64,000 bases of DNA from Salticus scenicus (Eukaryota > Arthropoda > Arachnida > Araneae > Salticidae), in the NCBI GenBank assembly GCA_963930645.1, contig OZ005662.1, positions 2,609,436-2,673,435 on the forward strand, given 5' to 3'. A program made the translations under genes and the position numbers. Shown here in pieces: positions 11,890 through 22,860 of the stretch (positions are counted from its first letter, which is position 1; every line of letters begins with the position of its first letter). The notes under the pieces are model-generated. The model had not been told where the DNA came from, did no database searches, and saw only the letters and a program-made list of their open reading frames with translations.

Positions 11890-12700
11890 TCGCCATTCTA
11901 TGAAAATTTGAAGCATATTCAAACTTGAAACTGTGTTTTTTGCTGGGCCTACCCCAACGAATGGTGGTGGTATGTGTGTGTGTTGGGGGGGGGGGTAATT
12001 TCGCAAAACCTCTTTAGAGTGTGTGTTGCATACACGTACCAATTGATGCATCAAAAAATCGCTTTCCTCGGATAATTTGGAGCAGATTTATGCTACAAAC
12101 GTGTCTTTGTACACGCCCTGATCCTAAAGTGTGGAAAAAAGGGAGAATTTTGGAAAATCTTTTTATACTACGTATTGGATGCATATAACTGACCCACACA
12201 TAAACAATTACTGTTCTACAATAATTTGAAGCAGATTTAACCTTGTAAACTTTCTTTTTACTCCCCCCCCCCTTCTTATGGGAGTAGGTAGAAAGTAGTT
12301 TCACAAAATCTCTTTGTGGTGTGTGTATTGGGTATGCATAGCCAATCGATATCAAAAAATCACTTTCCTAAGATAATTTGGAACAGAGTTAGTCTTGAAA
12401 ATGTATTTCTTTCCAACCTTTAAAAGGGGGAAGGTGGGAAATTTCACAAAATCCTATTATAGTGCATGTTGGGTATGCATAATCAACCCACACATTAAAA
12501 TTAATCTGACTGAGATAATTTGGAGCAAAGTTACACTTGGAAACTTTTTTCTCCCCTCCCCCCCCCCCTTGAACCCAAGGAGAGAAATCTCATTATAATA
12601 GGTATCGGATACATATATGCATTAAATTACATGACTGCAACTCACCTAGAATTCCCAAGACAAATTTAGTGCTGAAAAGAGGGGGAGGGGGTCACGAATT
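11890..12700. repeat. diverged tandem array, about 150-bp period
   Basis: The landmark GATAATTTGGAGCAG or a variant recurs at 12070, 12221, 12371 and 12514, with weaker units at 11890 and 12656. Each unit also has a C- or G-homopolymer block, a TTTCACAAAATC segment and a GTGTGTTGGGTATGCAT segment. Unit spacing is 143-151 bp. Confidence 0.75.
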
Positions 12701-12904
12701 TGCCCCCTTGCAACACACCTCTCAAAATCGAAAGTCACAAAAACATGAATGGGTTTTTGGAGATATGTACTGACAACAGCCATGTGTTTTCTTTCGAATA
12801 TGTACCACGTTTTTGTAAAACTCTACTCAAAACTTCCCCCCTATCCCTCTTAAAAATTGAAAATTTCAAAATCACAGAAAATGCTTTCCTGTACTCAATT
12901 AGAG

Positions 12905-13060
12905 TCCTGCGCGGGTCGGGTTTTACCCGACAGATGAATTTTATATCAACCCGAACCCGACAAAAAAATTTTCAACGACCCAAACCTGACTAAAAATTTT
13001 TCATCAAGCCGAGAACCGACCCACACCTGACTTGAAACCCGAGAACTAAATGAAAATTAC
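12905..13060. repeat. CCCGA-rich patch
   Basis: A short GC-rich segment begins with TCCTGCGCGGGTCGGG and repeats ACCCGA/ACCCGAC and its variants several times, declining in quality rightwards. It looks like the terminal part of a transposon with simple internal repeats; no partner end is seen. Confidence 0.4.
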
Positions 13061-13253
13061 TTTTTCATCTAAAAATCATACAAAACTTTTTTAAATTATG
13101 AAATAAGGTATGTTTTCCTTGTCATACAGTTGGTAAATTATTTTAAAAAGAATTTGAAATGTAATTACTAATTGTTTAATTTAAAACTGAAAAAAATATC
13201 AATAATAATTCTTAACCATTTATGTGAGTTGTGAAATTCAAGAGTAAACTAGT

Positions 13254-13790
13254 ATGTTTTGGCCACCACAAGACTTTCTTCTATACTTTCATATATTTAA
13301 CTAAGTGCAAATAATTTATTAAAAATATTATTTTTTAAGATTATCTAACAGGATGAATGCAAACGATTTTCATCTTAGAGACAACTAACCCTAAGTATCC
13401 AAAGTGACAGTTTTATTGCCTATAAATAGCATCTTAAAAAGTACCTTTTTATAATGGTTATCTCACATATCAGCTTTCGTAGAGTTATATACCATAGAAG
13501 TTGAGATATAGCCCTCCCATTATCGAGGGATATTTCAGTATAGCAGCTCCACCTATTGGCCGATTAGCATTCAGATTGATTCAACATAATGTCTCATTAT
13601 GGCTTTGTCACATGTCGTTTTGTATGATTATACACAATAGAACCTGATATATAGCCTCCCATTAAATTGCAAAAGTAGACACTAGGATGTGCTGCCATAT
13701 GTTGGAAGTTTTTGAAAGCTAAAAATAGCAGAGTAAAGAAAGGTGGGTCAAGCCTCCCATAGGGTCAACCCTCCCCAGTCTTCCCTATAT
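13254..13790. mobile_element. CTAGYATG-family copy, 3' truncated
   Basis: The left end CTAGTATGTTTTGGCCACCA is followed by the family's internal blocks, including a partial 147-bp-type unit (ATAGAAGTTGAGATATAGCC, then CTCCACCTATTGGCC). The right inverted end is missing. Copia coding sequence starts directly at 13791. Confidence 0.6.
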
Positions 13791-15065
13791 GATCCGAACG
13801 GAAAGTTATTTCTGAAAACGGCAAATCAAAATTCTATTTATCCTATTAAGGGCGTGAAAATGGAACTAGAAGTAAACAATGTTGAAATAAATTCGAAATC
13901 GCTTCGATTATGACATGAACGCTTCGATTATGACATCGCTTCGATTATGCTCATGTTAATGTTGGGGTAATATATAGGATGGTTAAAACGAAAACGATAT
14001 TAGGTGTAGATAACCTTAAAAACGAAAAAATTAATTGTCACGAGTGCGCACAAGGAAAACTTAAAAGAGGCCTATTTTAAAAGGTTGACGGAAATTAGTA
14101 GTAAACAACCTCTTGAATTATTGCATGCGGATCTTTGGGGGCCCGTTCCTGTGTCTAGTTTAAGGGGGAATAAATATTTCTTGGCCACAGTGGATGATTA
14201 TTCAAGGTGGTTAACAGTTTTTCCGTTAAAGAAAAAAAAATGATGCAGCTCATAGTGGAAAAGAATTTATCACGTGCTCAGAAAGGCAATTTAATCGTAA
14301 AGTTAAAAATGTTCGCACGGATAACGGACTCGTATTTTGCTGTGAAGAGCAGAATGCGTATTTTTTAAAGTTAGGAATAAAACATCAAAGGAGTAATTTT
14401 GCATCACCGGAAATGAATGGTGTTGCGGAAAAGATTATGGGCGACTCCATGAATGCTGTGCGTACTTTATTATTATAATCTAAATTGAAACCTAGTTTTT
14501 GGGCAGAAGCCTTGCAATGTTGTGCACACGTACGAAATAGATTGCCTCACTCAACTGATAAATTAAGGACCACTTATGAAAAATGGTATGAAGCCCAATA
14601 TTTTTTATTTTCGTATTTTTGGAAGTTTATGTTTCTATCATTTGCCTAAAATATACAGAAGTAAATTAGATCCTGTCGCGCATGAAGGTATTTTTATTGG
14701 ATATGCTACTTATACTAAGGGATATAGAGTTTTTGATCCTCAAAAGAAACGAGTTACAGAGATTAAACATGTAAAATTTGACGAAACCATTAGAGGCGTA
14801 GATGGATCGAAAAATAATTTTCTCCATCATACAAAATTAGACTCGGAGTTTGGCGACTTCGGCGAAGCTTCAGATTCGAGCGCTTCCTAAGAAATAACGG
14901 ACTCCACCGCCGATACGGCCGACGATCGGATCTTCCCGCGCTTAGGCGAAACCGAAACCACCGCAGTAGATGAATTTACATCACAAGTCCCGCCTCTCAA
15001 TTCGGCGCTGGATTGAAGGGCTACGAAGAGCTCGCTTTCGTTGAAGCAGGAGGAGAAACATTTAA
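13791..15065 (+). pseudogene. copia pol fragment: pre-integrase and integrase
   Basis: The frames recover a GAG-pre-integrase segment (CHEC zinc ligands near 14034-14045, followed by AQGKLKRG) and an integrase core. Its DD35E triad is visible: Asp in HADLWGP (14129-14131), Asp in RTDNG (14320-14322) and Glu in NGVAE (14428-14430), with 35 residues between the last two. The core would insert the cDNA into the genome. Frame is lost near 14236 (A run), a stop lies at 14476-14478, and another frame change occurs near 14570; the reading frame 14576-14890 carries the integrase C-terminal GIFIGYA and GYRVFDP signature. Near 13910-13948 a 17-base segment (CGCTTCGATTATGACAT) is present about three times in a row, a local duplication within the coding region. 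The copy is plainly dead. Confidence 0.85.
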
Positions 15066-15074
15066 CTACTCGAG

Positions 15075-15624
15075 ATTAAGCCTCCTATATATACGAGCTA
15101 GCACATCAGGCATTTTGTTGCCTTAGGGTTGCCACATGTACCCAGCGCGTTTCTCTGATAAACAAACCACAAACATTTCTTTTTATCGTGTTACGTTATT
15201 TTAGAACAACTTATTTTATTATATTTCATAATTTCAGCTAAGTTAACTATGATACGGAAGTTTGTTTAGCAATAAACTGCTATAATCATTCAAGAAGTGA
15301 ATATAAAATGTTCACAGACCTTCTATTACTGTGTATTTGAGTTTTGGTGACATTTTGTAAATACACAGAAACCGCCCTAACAACACATCGTACATCCATA
15401 GGATATCCTCAGAATAAAATGACATCCTGAGAATGTACTGTGAAAAAAGTGTGTTTTTAGGAATATTATTGTTGCTTATTGCTCTTATCTTGACCGGATT
15501 AGCTTCAGATCAAGATTTTTTAAAATCATTAGGGAAGCGATAAGGACGCCAAGCGGGAAAACTGTCCTCTTCGGAGGCAAAAAAATGGCGGTGATGCGCC
15601 GGCCTATTATTTTATTTAGGGGCT
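15075..15624. mobile_element. 550-bp insertion with 9-bp target duplication
   Basis: CTACTCGAG is present at 15066-15074 and again at 15625-15633, exactly flanking 550 bp foreign to copia. The inner ends are weakly inverted (AAGCCTCCTATATA on the left; AGCCCCTAAATAAA as complement of the right). A 9-bp duplication fits Mutator-like elements, though 8-9 bp also occurs in Merlin; assignment is inference. The left end resembles segments at 6444 and 39690. No coding sequence. Confidence 0.75.
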
Positions 15625-15633
15625 CTACTCGAG

Positions 15634-16496
15634 ATGATACAAGGTCACAGCCGCAGCACATAATTAGGTCAGCTGATGAGAATACCGCTCCTTGCGAATG
15701 GAGAAGAGTAGAGATAAAAAGAAAAACAGGACATAGAAAGGATGTTTATTATTATAGTCTGGATAATGTTAAGCGTCGATCATTAAACGATATAAAGAAA
15801 TATACAGAACAACAAAACATAGAAGTGAATTTAGATCATTTTAATTTTAGACCAATTAAAACTGAATTAAAAACCGAAGAATCGGATAATAACGATATCG
15901 AACCGGTATTTATGACTTTAAATATGCAAATCCCAAATAATTATAAAGAAGCAATTTCATCCCCTAATCGTGATAATTGGGAAAAAGCAATAAGGGAAGT
16001 GTTAGATACAATTTCAAAACGGGATGTATGGGATATTGTCCCGCGTGATGAAACTAAGAAATTTATTAGAAGTAGATGGGTATTTTCAATTAAAACTGAT
16101 CAGGATGGGACAGTTAAAAAATTCAAAGCACGCTTAGTAGCCCATGGACATAAACAAAAATATATGGAAGAATATGAAATGACATTTTCCCCTGTTATAG
16201 ATTTTGAGATTATTAAAATGTTTTTTGTATTATTGGTAGTTTTAAATGGTTGGCAAAATAGACATTTTAACGTGAAGTTTGCTTACTTATATGGTAATTT
16301 AACTGATGAAATATATATGGAAATTCCTGAAGGTGATGAGAGTGTTGATCAAAACAGTCTTTTGAAACTGAAAAATCATTATACGGCCTTACTCGTAATT
16401 GGTCGTAATTGGTATGAACATTTAGCTAAGACTCTAACATCTTTGAACTTTAATCAATCACAATTTAATCCTTGCATATTTTATTTAGAGGATGTA
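15634..16496 (+). pseudogene. copia reverse transcriptase, N-terminal part
   Basis: The frame gives the copia reverse-transcriptase N-terminal half, with WEKAI, the WDIV segment, SRWVFSIK, KFKARLVAHG, and FSPV ahead of the catalytic Asp region. In the latter, the expected FDVKTAFL motif reads FNVKFAYL, with the first catalytic Asp replaced by Asn, a disabling change. LYGNL and EIYMEIPEG follow. The domain would synthesise cDNA in the element's particles. The reading frame stays open to 16496, where the TA target of the mariner insertion cuts it; coding resumes in frame at 25134. The first residues of the open frame upstream of 15634 belong to the 550-bp insertion. Confidence 0.85.
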
Positions 16497-16707
16497 CGAG
16501 GGTTGTAAATTAAATAGTGGCAACTTTACCTTGAAACTCGCAGAAAGGCGGTCATGCGCAAATAGGATATGGGAGCGGTGAGGTGGCGCTGTTGTCGATG
16601 TGTAGAGTGCAAAAAACAGTCGATCTGCTAAGAAGGGTAGTTGTGTGGCGTTAAAGTGAGGAGTTTCGTTTCCATTGCTCTAAAGCAAGTTTTCAAAAGG
16701 TGATCAG

Positions 16708-17316
16708 CGGTCGTGGCTTAAAATCGAAGTTGCCCGTGACAAAAATGCAACAGAATGCCATCGAGGATTAGTGGAAGCCTGTGGCATAAATGCTTTACCG
16801 TATAGGACAGTAGGACGATGGGTTCAAGCATTTCGTTCGGGTCGGAATGCGACTGTGGATTTGCAACGCACAGGTCGGCCCTCCATTCCTCAAGAGCAGA
16901 TTGACATCCTGAGCGGTCTCCTTACCAAAGACCGCCGATGGACTGTCCGAGAATTATCCTTAGAGGTTGGTCTGAGTCATCAAACGGTGTGGCGCATAAT
17001 GAAGAAATCTCTCAACATGAGGAAAATTGCTTCCCGCTGGGTTCCACATCGACTAACCGAAGTATAGAAATGGCACCGGTATGCACTGGCTGGCACCCAA
17101 TTGGAGAGATACCGCAATGAAGGAGACGCATTTCTGCAGCGTATTGTCGCCATTGATGAGACATGGGCACGAGCCTATGAACCTGAATTAAAGCGTCAAT
17201 CAAATGAATGGCGTCACCAAGGTTCGCCACGTCCACAGAAATTTCGAGAGGAACCCAGTCGGGTGAAGGTTATGCTAACTGTGGCATATGACTGGGACGG
17301 TGTGATTCTTACACAT
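16708..17316 (+). pseudogene. mariner transposase, N-terminal part
   Basis: The frame (no initiator ATG preserved) runs from RSWLKIEVARDKNATE through a helix-turn-helix region (RGLVEACG, YRTVGRWVQAF), a second DNA-binding half (RRWTVRELSLEVGLSHQTV), and the WVPH linker, to the first catalytic Asp in AIDETWA near 17155. A TAG stop at 17065-17067 interrupts it directly after the WVPHRL block, although the same frame resumes beyond it. The protein would bind the element's inverted repeats and perform cut-and-paste transposition at TA. Coding stops at the hAT target site (17317-17324) and continues in frame at 24642. Similar transposases are common in arthropod genomes. Confidence 0.88.
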
Positions 17317-17378
17317 GCTGTACTTAGAGATGTAAAAAACCCGAGAATTTTGCTTCAGGGGAATAAACATGGGAATAT

Positions 17379-17680
17379 CCCAAGCAGCACCGAAACGTTC
17401 TCTGAACGTTCAAAAATTGTTCTGCAAACACGTTCTAAGAACGTTCCCTTTGAACGTGCTATAGACGTCTATTTGTCCATCTTGAAGACGTACAATAGTA
17501 CGGTTCAGAGAACGTTCAATGAACGTGTAACTATCACCATCGGTGTTATAGAAGCGTTCTGAGAACGTTCTATGTATACGGTCTCAGAACGTTCTAAACG
17601 TTTTTAGAACGTTTTCAAAACGTTATACACATTTTCAGAACGTTCCAGGAAACGTACTGTAAACGTTCTAAAATAGTGTA
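17379..17680. repeat. AACGTT palindrome cluster, left arm
   Basis: About 18 copies of AACGTT, or one-base variants, occur in 300 bases, many extended to GAACGTTC. Such dense subterminal repeats often serve as transposase-binding sites. The right arm (23330-23551) has the same motif at lower density. Confidence 0.8.
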
Positions 17681-17750
17681 GTTAAAAAAAAAAAATGATG
17701 ACGTCATTATAAAAAACCACCTCAGTACGAGCGTTTAGAAGTAAAATTTA

Positions 17751-18510
17751 CATAGCTGATGACGAATAATGATACAACACATGAACAGGGATATGAATTA
17801 CTTTTGTTTTTCAATTCAAATAATGTTTGAGTAATTTTAACATACTTACTATTCCTTTAATTTCAACGTATATGCATCAAAAATTCTATATTCTATGACA
17901 GTTTTCCCCAAAAAGTGTCATAACGTCTCTTTATACCTTAAAAAATTTCTTAAATTTTTGCATTTTTTAAAAATTTCTTTTTTTCCCCTAATCTGAAGAT
18001 AATGAAGTTGTAGTATTAATTACAAAACTTTGAATACACACCATAAAATGCAAGAACTCGCACCAACTATTTCGGGTCAAAAGAAGACACAACCCTTCAT
18101 CAGGCGAACATTGTAGGCACGAGAGCTGCAAACAAGCACGTTGAGTGTGTTGAATGCGTTGCCGCTTTGTTTGTAGAAGCCGTGCTTTGTTTGTAGCAGT
18201 TGCGAGTTCTTGCATTTTATGGTGTTTATTCAAAGTTTTTTAATTAATACTATAACGCCATTATCTTCAGATTAGGGGAAAAAAGAAATTTTTTAAAAAT
18301 GTAAAAATTTAAGGAATTTTTTAAAGGGATATAGGCACGTTATGACACTTTTTGGGAATTACAGTCATAAAATATGGAATTTTTCATGCATATACGTTGA
18401 AATTAAAGGCATAGTAAGTATGTTAAAATTTCTCAAACAATATTTGAATTTTAAAAAAAGTAATTTATATCCCTGTTGCTGTGTTGTATCATTATTCTTC
18501 ATCTGCTATA
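17751..18510. repeat. 760-bp palindrome, Penelope-like fragments head to head
   Basis: The left arm (17751-18063) and right arm (about 18199-18510) are inverse complements over about 310 bp with mostly point differences; examples are GAATAATGATACAACACA and CATAAAATGCAAGAACTCGC. The 135-bp centre holds a hammerhead-like core on the minus strand. Hammerhead cores in long-terminal-repeat-like segments with inverted flanks are known from Penelope-like retroelements; assignment to that class is inference because no reverse transcriptase remains. Confidence 0.7.
18056..18110 (-). ncRNA. hammerhead-like ribozyme core, copy 1
   Basis: The minus strand shows, in order, GTTCGC (stem I half), CTGATGA (18103-18097), a G/C stem II (GGGT with ACCC), GAAA (18073-18070), a minimal stem III (T-AGTT-G), and GCGAGT (second stem I half). 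This is the type I hammerhead layout with the very short stem III reported for Penelope-like elements. The residue expected to be U before the cleavage base reads G, so this copy may be inactive. Confidence 0.5.
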
Positions 18511-19127
18511 TACAACTAAACTCTTGATTTATTTTGCTTGTTTTAATCCTTGTGATTCCGAATGCGTCATCCTATGATTAATGTTTGTTTTTCATGGTTG
18601 TTTTCTGTTTGATTCTCTGATTTCTTGAAGTAAATAATTTATTCCAATTTATTCTTCATTTCTAACTTCAATTAATTTCTTGTACGATAGGGTGCCCGCT
18701 AGCAATTTGCTATTATAGCTGCTAACGAACGAAATCGTACATTGGTGCTCAACGACGAAAAGGGTCACCCTTGACGAGTTTTTTTTTTTTTCTACCATTC
18801 TAAGCTTTTCCTACAAAAAATGTTTAAAATGCTGTCTTAATTTTTTATTTCCTCGTTGCTTGTTTGTATCTTTTGATTTGAGTTTCATGTGGTTTTTACG
18901 CACCGGCAAAATTATTAAAATTGCAACTAACAATATAGGAATAAATTTAAGATTAGACTGAAGTTAAATAAAATAAAAATCAATAAATAAAATATAAATG
19001 TTTCAATAAATCACAATCAGTCTCCCCAGGTTATTTAAATTTGTTGTAATTTCCTTCTCATTGACCTATGTGGTTTCAGGGATCTTATATCTGTTGCTTG
19101 GCTTTAACTAAGATTAAAAATTCATTT

Positions 19128-19135
<8 letters not shown>

Positions 19136-19165
<30 letters not shown>
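19136..19165. repeat. TA microsatellite
   Basis: About 14 TA units followed by a T tract, ending just before the MITE at 19191. Confidence 0.85.
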
Positions 19166-19168
<3 letters not shown>

Positions 19169-19190
19169 TTTTTTTTTTTTTTTTTAAATA

Positions 19191-19872
19191 CAGGGTGCAA
19201 AGCATTGTGACGAGAATACCTTTATCTCCGCAACTATTGGTCGCAAATATATAGTTTCAGTTGGAAAATGTTTTAAAGAATATGAGCATTTGTGGTATAA
19301 CATGTTTAAATTTAAAATATCTATTTTTTCAAAATTGCAAAAACTAAATTTTTACATAGTCCCAGATCCCTATAATCATATTTAGTAAACTGACACTCAT
19401 CCTAACAAACAGTTTCATTTCTATTCTCCCAAAATGGAACATGATATTTAAAGTTTGGATTTTCTAACATATTTCGGCCTTCAATAAGGGATCGGTTTAA
19501 AAATCCTAATTGGACTTTGTTTGCATTTTCCCTGGGTTTATTAAAGAAATTTTCTTTGACTTTTTAATAAAGCCCGAGAAAATGCGAAATAATCCTAAAT
19601 TTTGAAACTAACTATCTCAGACAATTTTGGGTGCACAAAAGTGAAACTTTTTGTGTTATATTTTTTAGGTTAGAACTCAACTTTCACTATTAGTGTCATG
19701 AAAATTGTATAAAAATTATCAGTTTTTGTGATTTTTAGTAAATTGATTTTTTAAATTTAAACATGTCATATAATGAATTCTTACATTTTTTTTTTAAATA
19801 CATTTTCTTATTGGAGGACGTTTGAGACCAATTGTTGCGCAAATAAAGGCCTGCTCTCGACTTTGCACCCTG
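19191..19872. mobile_element. Tc1/mariner-type MITE, CAGGGTGCAAAG ends
   Basis: CAGGGTGCAAAG begins the element and its complement ends it. Imperfect inverted pairing extends about 140 bp inwards (GCAACTATTGGTCGCAAA and ACATGTTTAAATTTAAA on both sides). TA flanks both ends (19189-19190, 19873-19874). The size is 682 bp with no transposase. It lies within the AACGTT-rich element and is therefore younger. Confidence 0.8.
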
Positions 19873-21629
19873 TATATTCTAGACATTTCTGGGTACTACT
19901 TTGTAAGTCCATGGATAGTTTATAAATATATTTGAATACTGAAGTTTATAGAAAGTTTTAATATTTCAACATAAAAAATAATTTCAAAAATGAATGTACC
20001 AATACACCGCTAAAATAATATATAATTGAGTTTATATTGTTAATTTATAATAATAAGAAATTGAAACAAAAAATTAAAAATTAGTTAGAAGGAGGAAATT
20101 TTAAAAATGTCCAAATACTTAAATACATATATATATATATTTAATCATAATATTTTTCTAAAATATTTAACATACTTCATATTTTTAAATTTCAGTGCAT
20201 GTGTGCATACATATTTTCAGTTTACAGCAGCAGTTTACAAAAATGATGTTTGCAGGTATTTAAATTTATTCCACATGGCAATGTAATTGGTATTTTTTAA
20301 ATGTTTAAATTTCTTTAAATTGAGTCAACGCAATTTTTACCTCATTTGATGTAATTATGCTATCATGGCATATTAAATAATTGATAAATGTAAATATTAT
20401 TAGTATTAATAAATAATATAGTAAATCGTCCTTTTTTTTAAGCAGAATATCTTTTTTTATAAAGATGTGGAATAAAATTGAATTGAATCTTTGTTTTATT
20501 ATGCAGTTAAACAATTTCATATATTTTATTTAATAAATAACAGTAAAGAGATATTTAAAATTGTAAGTCGGTGAAACTTAGGATATTATTTTAAAAATAT
20601 GCAATTTGCATAACCTAGATTGTATATATATTATCATATAAACATTAAATAAATACTTCAGAATTTAAAAAGAAAAGAAAAAAAAAAAGAATTACATACC
20701 TTCCTCATTTTCTTCATAAGAATTTCTCAAAGAAAACACCCTTCCAACTAGCATTTTAAAATACATAATGACCAGTCTGGAAGGGCATTCACTTAAAATT
20801 AGCTCTCATCTTTTAAATTCTTTATGTTACTTCATTCAGAAGCATAATAACCAAAAATAGTCATTTTAACAATTTCCATCTCAGAAGACTGAATTAATAA
20901 AATGAATCCATAATTTCTAAGCGGTTTTCTGTAACAGGAGCAGTTTTTTCTGCGATTCAACTTTCAAATATCAAAAGTTAGGCTTAAGAACATACGCAGA
21001 TATGAAAATGATTGTTTAATTGATATTAAAATAAGACTTTAATAAATAGAAAATAGAGAATATTACAGGTTAAAAATATTACATTTTTACCTTTTCTAAA
21101 GCTTATCCAAGTCATTATAACGCGAAAACTGAACAGAACAGATTACATTACACGTTTTAAAATTACCGCTTCACATAACGGCACGACATTCCCAAGACCT
21201 TTGAATTTGCACGCTCAGCGAGAATTAAATAAATGCAATCCACAGATGTCAGTTTCATCTGCTCTTCCCCTCTTACATCCGGAATAATCATGTTTCAAAG
21301 TTCAACGTTTGAAACATAAATTTATTAAGCATTTATAGAAAGTATTTGAAAAACTTATGAGATCACTTTATTTTTCCATTTTAAAATCTCGAATTAAACG
21401 GAAAAGCATATTTTGTTTTAGTGTATATTTTAGTATTGAATAAAATATTCAGTGAAAATAAATAAAATAAAATAAGAACAATCAAACAGAGTAACGATTT
21501 AACAACATTATCAATATTGATAATTTATCAGTAACATTTAAACTTAAATAGAATCATAAATAAAATATAATAAAAGTTTAAAATTATGCTTAAAGAAAAG
21601 AAGAAAAAAACTCATTCTGTAACTTCCCG

Positions 21630-21770
21630 ATGAGTATTAGAGACCGCGAGGTTCAACTCTCGAACCTTACAGACGGGAAGTGTTGGCTTCAATTCCTGGT
21701 CACGCTCGTCGACTTAGGTTTTCGGAGTTTTCCCGTGATTTTCTTTGAAACTCGCGTAAAGCACTATATT
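21630..21770 (+). repeat. tRNA-derived SINE, old fragment
   Basis: It contains a degenerate B-box region (GGCTTCAATTCCTGGTCACG), then GGAGTTTTCCCGTGATTTTC and GAAACTCG. These match the intact SINE at 58123-58335 in order. The tail is lost. Confidence 0.6.
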
Positions 21771-21959
21771 ACTTATTCAATAACATCCGTGATTAGCTTT
21801 TTGTATCTAAACTTTGGGTCTGGGGAATGCATAGATTTTCATGACAGAAGACAATCATTTTTATGCTGTATAGAAGATCTTAGAAAATGTATTTTTCTAA
21901 GGGTTTATTATTATTATTATTACAAATGAAAAAAAAAAAAAAAAAAAAAAAAAACGGTA

Positions 21960-22860
21960 AATTTGTTTTAAATCATCAGAAAACGATGTTTCAATTATTC
22001 GTTTTAAAGGTGATATCGAATTCTTTTGAAAGATAATTATAGTGAAAATTTTTATCCACCCTTCCCCCATCCCCCAGGGATGATGTATACTTATTCCTAG
22101 GGGAAAAAACAATGTCCTATGAATGATAATAATAAAAAAAAAACTGTTTGACTATTACTCGTTATACAGCCAAATTGAATCAATAATATATATCAAATGT
22201 ATGTCACGCAGAAGGTTTGGTGAGTATATATATTACAGAAGCTGATAGATAGCCTTTCTGTGAATGGAAAATATTGGAACGTGGCAGTGCCACCTGTCGT
22301 CCGATATGCACCCAAAGGCAATCTGTAGAGTTTTACGTAATATTAATTTCACTTACCAAATTTACAATATTTATAAATTACAGAAGTTGAGATTTTTCGT
22401 TTCCGTTATGAGATTAAATTTCAACATAGCCACGCCACCTGTTGGCCGTTGTGCATCCAAAATGGACCAGTAAAGCTTTACATAAAATCGATTTCACTTA
22501 TAACTTCAGTGTATCACAAAATTTATTGTTAAATCACAAGAGTTAAAATATTGCCTTTCCGTTAAAATGATTAAATTGCAGATTAGCAACGCCACCTGTT
22601 GGACAATGTATACATCCAAATTGTATTAGCAGAGGTTATGATGATATATGCCAATATATCATGTTTAATACATTTGTACACTATAGAAGCTGAGATATAG
22701 CCGTCCCATAAATGGAGGGTTTCATTGCATAGCACCGTAATCTATCGGGCGATATATCCCAAATGAAATTCAAATAAACTCCAATTTAGGGCAAGATCTA
22801 ATATTGTAACAAGTTTGGTCGAATTCCATACATTGATTCCTGAAATACAAAATCCACAAA
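21960..22860. repeat. CTAGYATG-family interior with 147-bp tandem units
   Basis: After the family block TTATTCGTTTTAAAGGTGATATCG the sequence carries four diverged tandem units. The landmark AGAAGYTGAGATATAGCC recurs at about 22236, 22382, 22535 and 22681, each followed by a GCGCCACCTGTTGGCC-like segment and CATCCAAA. Unit length is near 147 bp. Single units occur in the copies at 13490 and 42190. Confidence 0.6.

Larger units (their letters stand above)
10979..12900 (-). mobile_element. Helitron-like element, 3' end at 10979
   Basis: Read on the minus strand the block ends with a short hairpin sequence, GAAGCAGTCAAAGCCTGCTAG, followed by T. Helitrons typically end in a small hairpin and CTRR and insert between A and T. 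The same terminal segment, better preserved, occurs at 58684 (minus) and 43633 (plus). The block contains a diverged 150-bp-period array (11890-12700) and a nested MITE. The 5' TC end is not identified, so the upper boundary is approximate. No Rep/helicase coding sequence is visible, so it is non-autonomous. Confidence 0.45.

Noticed and set aside
17012..17236. 74-codon minus-strand frame
   Set aside because: It is antisense to the conserved mariner transposase, which explains the open frame.
17988..18233. 81-codon minus-strand frame through the centre of the palindrome
   Set aside because: It reads through the hammerhead-like core; conserved structure explains the sequence better than coding.
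20697..20774. Possible minus-strand exon ending in a strong donor (GAGGAAG|GTATGT) with an open frame MYFKMLVGRVFSLRNSYEEN
   Set aside because: It is short, lies inside the nested transposon stack, has no recognisable family, and neither flanking sequence offers a phase-compatible partner exon.
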